Assembly: GCA_017522745.1 (NCBI GenBank)
Contig: JAFWYI010000097.1
Span: 1-16,177 of the forward strand
Origin: Mailhella sp.
GTDB lineage: Bacteria > Desulfobacterota > Desulfovibrionia > Desulfovibrionales > Desulfovibrionaceae
Length of the DNA stretch: 16,177 nucleotides
Reading direction: 5' to 3'
Positions within the stretch are counted from its first letter, which is position 1. The number at the start of each line of letters is the position of its first letter. A program made the position numbers and the translations under genes. The notes beneath the pieces are model-generated. The model had not been told where the DNA came from, ran no database searches, and was given only the letters and a program-made list of their open reading frames with translations. This document shows, in pieces, positions 14,077 through 16,177 of this stretch.

Positions 14077-14841
14077 ATGGAAATCACGATCTATAGCATA
14101 CTCGTCCTGAGCCTGCTCTTCTTTTTGGCCGGCCTCGTGGATTCCGTTGCCGGCGGTGGGGGACTCGTCACGGTTCCGACCCTGCTTGCCTTCGGTGTCC
14201 CCCCCCATGCAACGCTCGGCACATCGAAATTTGCGACCACGATGGGCATGGTCAGCTCGCTATGGACGTTTGCACATAGCCGCCTCATCGTTACGAGCAT
14301 AGCCCCTGTCGGATTCATTGCTGCCTTGATCGGCGCCGTGTGCGGCTCGAACCTCACCATGGTCATCAACAGCGATATGCTCGGCAAGATACTCATCTTC
14401 CTGCTACCCGTGGGGATGGGCATCTCTCTGCTCTCCAGCAGGTTCTCTCGCTATACGGAAGAACTCCCCCCTCGCTTTCTGCGCACCAAAACATTCGCTA
14501 TCTGCCTCGTCATAGGTATGTATAGCGGCTTCTTTGGTCCCGGCGCAGGCAGTTTCTTCATCCTTGCCCAGAACATCATCCTTCGTATGGGGCTGGTGAA
14601 AGCCTCTGCCACCACTAAAGTCTTCACTCTCGCTTCCAACTGCGGCGCGCTGGCCACCTTTGCCATGGGCGGCGTGATACTCTGGTCGCTGGGCATCCCT
14701 CTTGCCGCTGCAAGCATACTCGGAAACATCGCCGGGGCTCGGCTCGCCATCCGATCCGGCTCCAGGATCATCCGTATTTTCCTCTACATCACCCTTTCCA
14801 TGCTCACCCTCACGCTGATCCACCGTTTCTTCCTCAGCTAG
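14077..14841 (+). CDS. TSUP (TauE/SafE-type) family membrane protein 2, paralog of the preceding gene
   Basis: A second inner-membrane TSUP protein, also 254 residues and aligning without a gap to the first. A hand count gives about 152 identical positions (near 60%). Signatures are AGLVDSVAGGGGLVTVPTLL (18-37) and GMYSGFFGPGAGSFFILA (147-164). Differences cluster in the cytosolic or periplasmic loop at about residues 121-145 and in the region 91-100, which suggests possible divergence of substrate or regulation. GGAGAG precedes the ATG. It follows its paralog by 91 bases that contain their own promoter-like and operator-like sequence, so the two may be expressed separately. Tandem duplication followed by divergence is the simplest origin. 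Substrate unknown. Confidence 0.92.
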   Translation: MEITIYSILVLSLLFFLAGLVDSVAGGGGLVTVPTLLAFGVPPHATLGTSKFATTMGMVSSLWTFAHSRLIVTSIAPVGFIAALIGAVCGSNLTMVINSDMLGKILIFLLPVGMGISLLSSRFSRYTEELPPRFLRTKTFAICLVIGMYSGFFGPGAGSFFILAQNIILRMGLVKASATTKVFTLASNCGALATFAMGGVILWSLGIPLAAASILGNIAGARLAIRSGSRIIRIFLYITLSMLTLTLIHRFFLS

Positions 14842-14874
14842 ACACGCGGGAAGAACAAAAATTCCTGCTTATGA

Positions 14875-14912
14875 AAAGAGCGCTGATATCCTCAGGGATC
14901 TCAGCGCTCTTT
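14875..14912. terminator. Strong hairpin terminator after the second TSUP gene
   Basis: A 12-bp perfect stem, AAAGAGCGCTGA with TCAGCGCTCTTT, ends in TTCGT on the plus strand and TTTTC on the minus strand. It lies 33 bases after the TSUP stop. The minus-strand side has the better T-tract, so it may act in both directions. Confidence 0.75.
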
Positions 14913-14926
14913 CGTACTCTGCACTT

Positions 14927-14970
14927 AAAAAGATTCCGGCCTGCACGTTGGAGCATGACGCACAGGCCGG
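14927..14970 (-). terminator. Orphan minus-strand terminator-like hairpin
   Basis: Arms CCGGCCTG (14936-14943) and CAGGCCGG (14963-14970) form a perfect eight-pair stem. Read on the minus strand it is followed by AATCTTTTT, which looks like an intrinsic terminator. No recognised minus-strand gene ends here: the DUF533 gene already has its own terminator at 15129-15159. On the plus strand it would be a hairpin just before a small ORF. Confidence 0.5.
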
Positions 14971-15001
14971 TCTTACCGAGGGGTACTCAAAGGAGGAGTG
15001 G

Positions 15002-15088
15002 ATGACTTCAATGTACTTATTTTCCAAAGCAAGTCACGTTTCAAAGTGTTTCCCTGCCGCTCGCAATGTTACAAATGATTGCAACTGA
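15002..15088 (+). CDS. Possible 28-residue ORF with a very strong ribosome binding site
   Basis: The ATG is preceded at five bases by AAAGGAGGA, as good a Shine-Dalgarno as any in the window. The peptide begins MTSMYLFSKASHVSKCF, is mildly basic, has two Cys residues and no membrane segment. Its codons (TTA, AAA, GTT, ACA) are unlike the GC-rich genes nearby. A GTCCTCCCC stretch at 15111-15119 could pair with the SD. No plus-strand gene follows for about 1 kb, so it is not a simple leader peptide. It may be chance: the only support is the SD. The rest of the 14842-15184 gap holds hairpins and no other gene I can see. Confidence 0.25.
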   Translation: MTSMYLFSKASHVSKCFPAARNVTNDCN

Positions 15089-15128
15089 TCCAGCAGGCCG
15101 GAAATAAACGGTCCTCCCCTAAGGCATG

Positions 15129-15159
15129 AAAAAAACCGCCCTCCCCAACGGAAAGGCGG
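15129..15159 (-). terminator. Intrinsic terminator of the DUF533 gene
   Basis: On the minus strand CCGCCTTTCC and GGGAGGGCGG pair over ten positions (with two G-U) around a GTTG loop, followed by seven Ts. It starts 25 bases after the stop codon. Confidence 0.88.
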
Positions 15160-15184
15160 CTCCTGCTTACTGTTTCTACATCGG

Positions 15185-15904
15185 CTACATGGCACCGGCC
15201 GCGGCAAGCTGACGACGGCCCTGAGAGGCATCTGCCTCCAGCTCAGCACGACGAGCCGGGTCGATGCCCAGTGCGTCGGCCAGCGCATCGAGGTAGCTGC
15301 GCTCCATGAAATGATCTATGTCGATGACGACGCAGGAGAGACGGTAGATATCCTCTCCCTGTTCCACGGACTGGATGCTGGCGGCGACCCTGCGCGGATC
15401 CAGCATCTCGCTCTCCATCATGTTGAGCTGGGCCTGCACGTCCTGCCCGGGAAGCATGTTCTGAAGGATGGTTTCCATGCGGCTACGCTCGGCCATATCC
15501 ACACTGCCATCGGCGCGGGCGGCAAAGATCATGGCGCGCATCACCAGAAACGCCGTAGCGTCGAACTGCATGGTCATAGGCGTCTGCTTCTGCCAGGGGT
15601 CGGCCTGCATCACTTCAGCCTGCATGCTGGTATTCTGAGGCTGTGCCTGCTGTTCGCGGGACTTCGACCACTTCTGGTAGAAATTCCACGCCACCGCTCC
15701 CACGCCCACCAGAGCGGCATTCTTCATGATATCGCTGGAAACGGTCTTTCCCAGCAGTGCCCCGAGAACTCCGGCACCAAGCAGGCCGCCTGCACCTCCG
15801 GGAGTCTTGCTGCTCACCGTGGAAGCCGCCGTGCGGGCTTCCCGAGTGAGCGTTTGCAGGGCGGTCCCCAGAGCATCACTTTTGAGAACATCCAATATCG
15901 ACAT
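15185..15904 (-). CDS. DUF533 / YebE-like protein with TerB-like C-terminal domain
   Basis: The 239-residue product resembles the E. coli YebE family (DUF533), whose function is unknown. Residues 1-35 are polar and helical. Residues 36-77 are Gly/Ala/Val-rich (GGAGGLLGAGVLGALLG, then ALVGVGAVAW), probably one or two membrane-inserting segments. A Gln-rich linker spans about 82-110. Residues 114-235 form an all-helical TerB-like domain with AARADGSVDMAER, a segment typical of that fold (acidic residues near 132-139), and VVIDIDHFMERSYLDALA. The start at 15904 is chosen over an upstream in-frame ATG at 15991 because AAGGAGG lies just before it; the longer form's hydrophobic start is probably spurious. 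The gene is single, with its own terminator, and divergent from the Rrf2 gene. Confidence 0.87.
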   Translation of the reverse strand: MSILDVLKSDALGTALQTLTREARTAASTVSSKTPGGAGGLLGAGVLGALLGKTVSSDIMKNAALVGVGAVAWNFYQKWSKSREQQAQPQNTSMQAEVMQADPWQKQTPMTMQFDATAFLVMRAMIFAARADGSVDMAERSRMETILQNMLPGQDVQAQLNMMESEMLDPRRVAASIQSVEQGEDIYRLSCVVIDIDHFMERSYLDALADALGIDPARRAELEADASQGRRQLAAAGAM

Positions 15905-15931
15905 AGAAGCCTCCTTTTCTACAAAACTAAG

Positions 15932-15944
15932 AATCATTATGATT
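15932..15944 (-). promoter_or_regulatory. Fur-box-like palindrome before the DUF533 gene
   Basis: AATCAT-T-ATGATT is a perfect 13-bp palindrome 28 bp upstream of the start. Against the classical 19-bp Fur box it matches about 13 positions by hand. A CATAAT -10-like hexamer of the DUF533 gene overlaps it (with a poor TTGCAG 17 bases upstream). Control by iron is an inference. Confidence 0.35.
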
Positions 15945-16075
15945 AAACTACCGTATCCTCTGCAAAGTAGCAAGAGAGAGTATGCGCCCACCGAGCCGAA
16001 ATGCCACTTTACTATGGCGAGGCAAAAAATTTTATGCTACGGATTTTATAACCAGAAAAGAGAAGGAGCGACGAC

Positions 16076-16177
16076 ATGAAATTCTTCACCAAAAGCCGCT
16101 ACGCACTCCGGGTCATGATCGAGCTTGCCCGACATTCCCAGACGCAGTGCATCCCTCTGAAATACATTGCTGAAAAA
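16076..16177 (+). CDS. Rrf2-family transcriptional regulator (5' end only)
   Basis: Only the first 34 residues are visible. They read MKFFTKSRYALRVMIELARH followed by a PLKYIAEK segment, matching the start of the winged-helix domain of Rrf2 proteins (the group of IscR, NsrR, RsrR and CymR). AAGGAG precedes the ATG. The Cys triad used by Fe-S members lies further along and is outside the window, so cofactor and target cannot be told. It is divergent from the DUF533 gene across 171 bases. Cys-metabolism control (CymR-like) would fit the nearby cysteine operon, but an iron-sulfur or nitrosative-stress role is equally open. Confidence 0.85.
   Translation, partial: MKFFTKSRYALRVMIELARHSQTQCIPLKYIAEK

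Noticed and set aside
15311..15946. Plus-strand frame of 211 codons opposite the DUF533 gene
   Set aside because: Antisense shadow; the minus-strand gene has SD, family motifs and terminator.
15905..15991. Longer DUF533 protein with a hydrophobic signal-like N-terminus
   Set aside because: The strong AAGGAGG before 15904 and the Fur-like/promoter sequence in the extension favour the shorter form.
1..16177. CRISPR arrays, tRNA or rRNA genes, insertion sequences, phage genes
   Set aside because: I looked for repeated spacers, cloverleaf-like sequences, transposase motifs and terminal repeats and saw none.

Overview
The window looks like chromosome of a Gram-negative, anaerobic sulfate- or sulfite-reducing bacterium, most likely a host-associated member of the Desulfovibrionaceae (Desulfovibrio, Bilophila or Mailhella type). 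This rests on protein character (EpsC-type serine acetyltransferase, TSUP pair, single-gene arylsulfotransferase, ADP-heptose-type glycosyltransferase), GC-rich coding sequence and Shine-Dalgarno-driven starts. The genus is an inference. I see no rRNA, tRNA, CRISPR array, insertion sequence or phage gene.

Layout. Positions 1-425 (-): elongation factor P, truncated by the window edge. Positions 646-5205 (+): engB, a UvrD/PcrA-type helicase, thiL and mgsA, the first three almost touching, ended by an intrinsic terminator. Positions 5322-6773 (-): a single-gene arylsulfate sulfotransferase-family beta-propeller with no signal peptide, its own terminator and a long AT-rich upstream region. Positions 7250-8323 (+): leuB alone, behind a good sigma70-type promoter and a leader of about 170 nt. 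A shared terminator separates it from a convergent GT9 glycosyltransferase (8392-9375, -) that starts with TTG. Positions 9635-11906 (+): a cysteine-synthesis operon made of a small acidic unknown protein, a CysK/CysM-type synthase and an EpsC-type serine acetyltransferase. Positions 12086-13090 (+): gpsA. Positions 13221-14841 (+): two tandem TSUP (TauE/SafE-type) membrane proteins, about 60% identical by hand alignment. Positions 14842-15184: a non-coding stretch rich in hairpins that could hold a tiny ORF or a small RNA. Positions 15185-15904 (-): a DUF533/YebE-like membrane-associated protein. Positions 16076-16177 (+): the start of an Rrf2-family regulator.

How the genes may work together. 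Most are housekeeping genes (EF-P, EngB, helicase, ThiL, MgsA, LeuB, GpsA). A loose sulfur theme is overlaid: sulfate-ester transfer (ASST family), cysteine synthesis from serine and sulfide, paired TSUP carriers whose family includes exporters of sulfur oxyanions and organosulfonates, and an Rrf2 regulator, a family that includes the cysteine regulator CymR. The theme is inferred from adjacency and is not proof of a joint pathway. I found no clearly new multi-gene system. The best leads are the leaderless sulfotransferase with a possible SD-masking leader, the unknown acidic protein in the cys operon, the operator-like repeat between the TSUP genes, and the unassigned 14.9-15.1 kb stretch.
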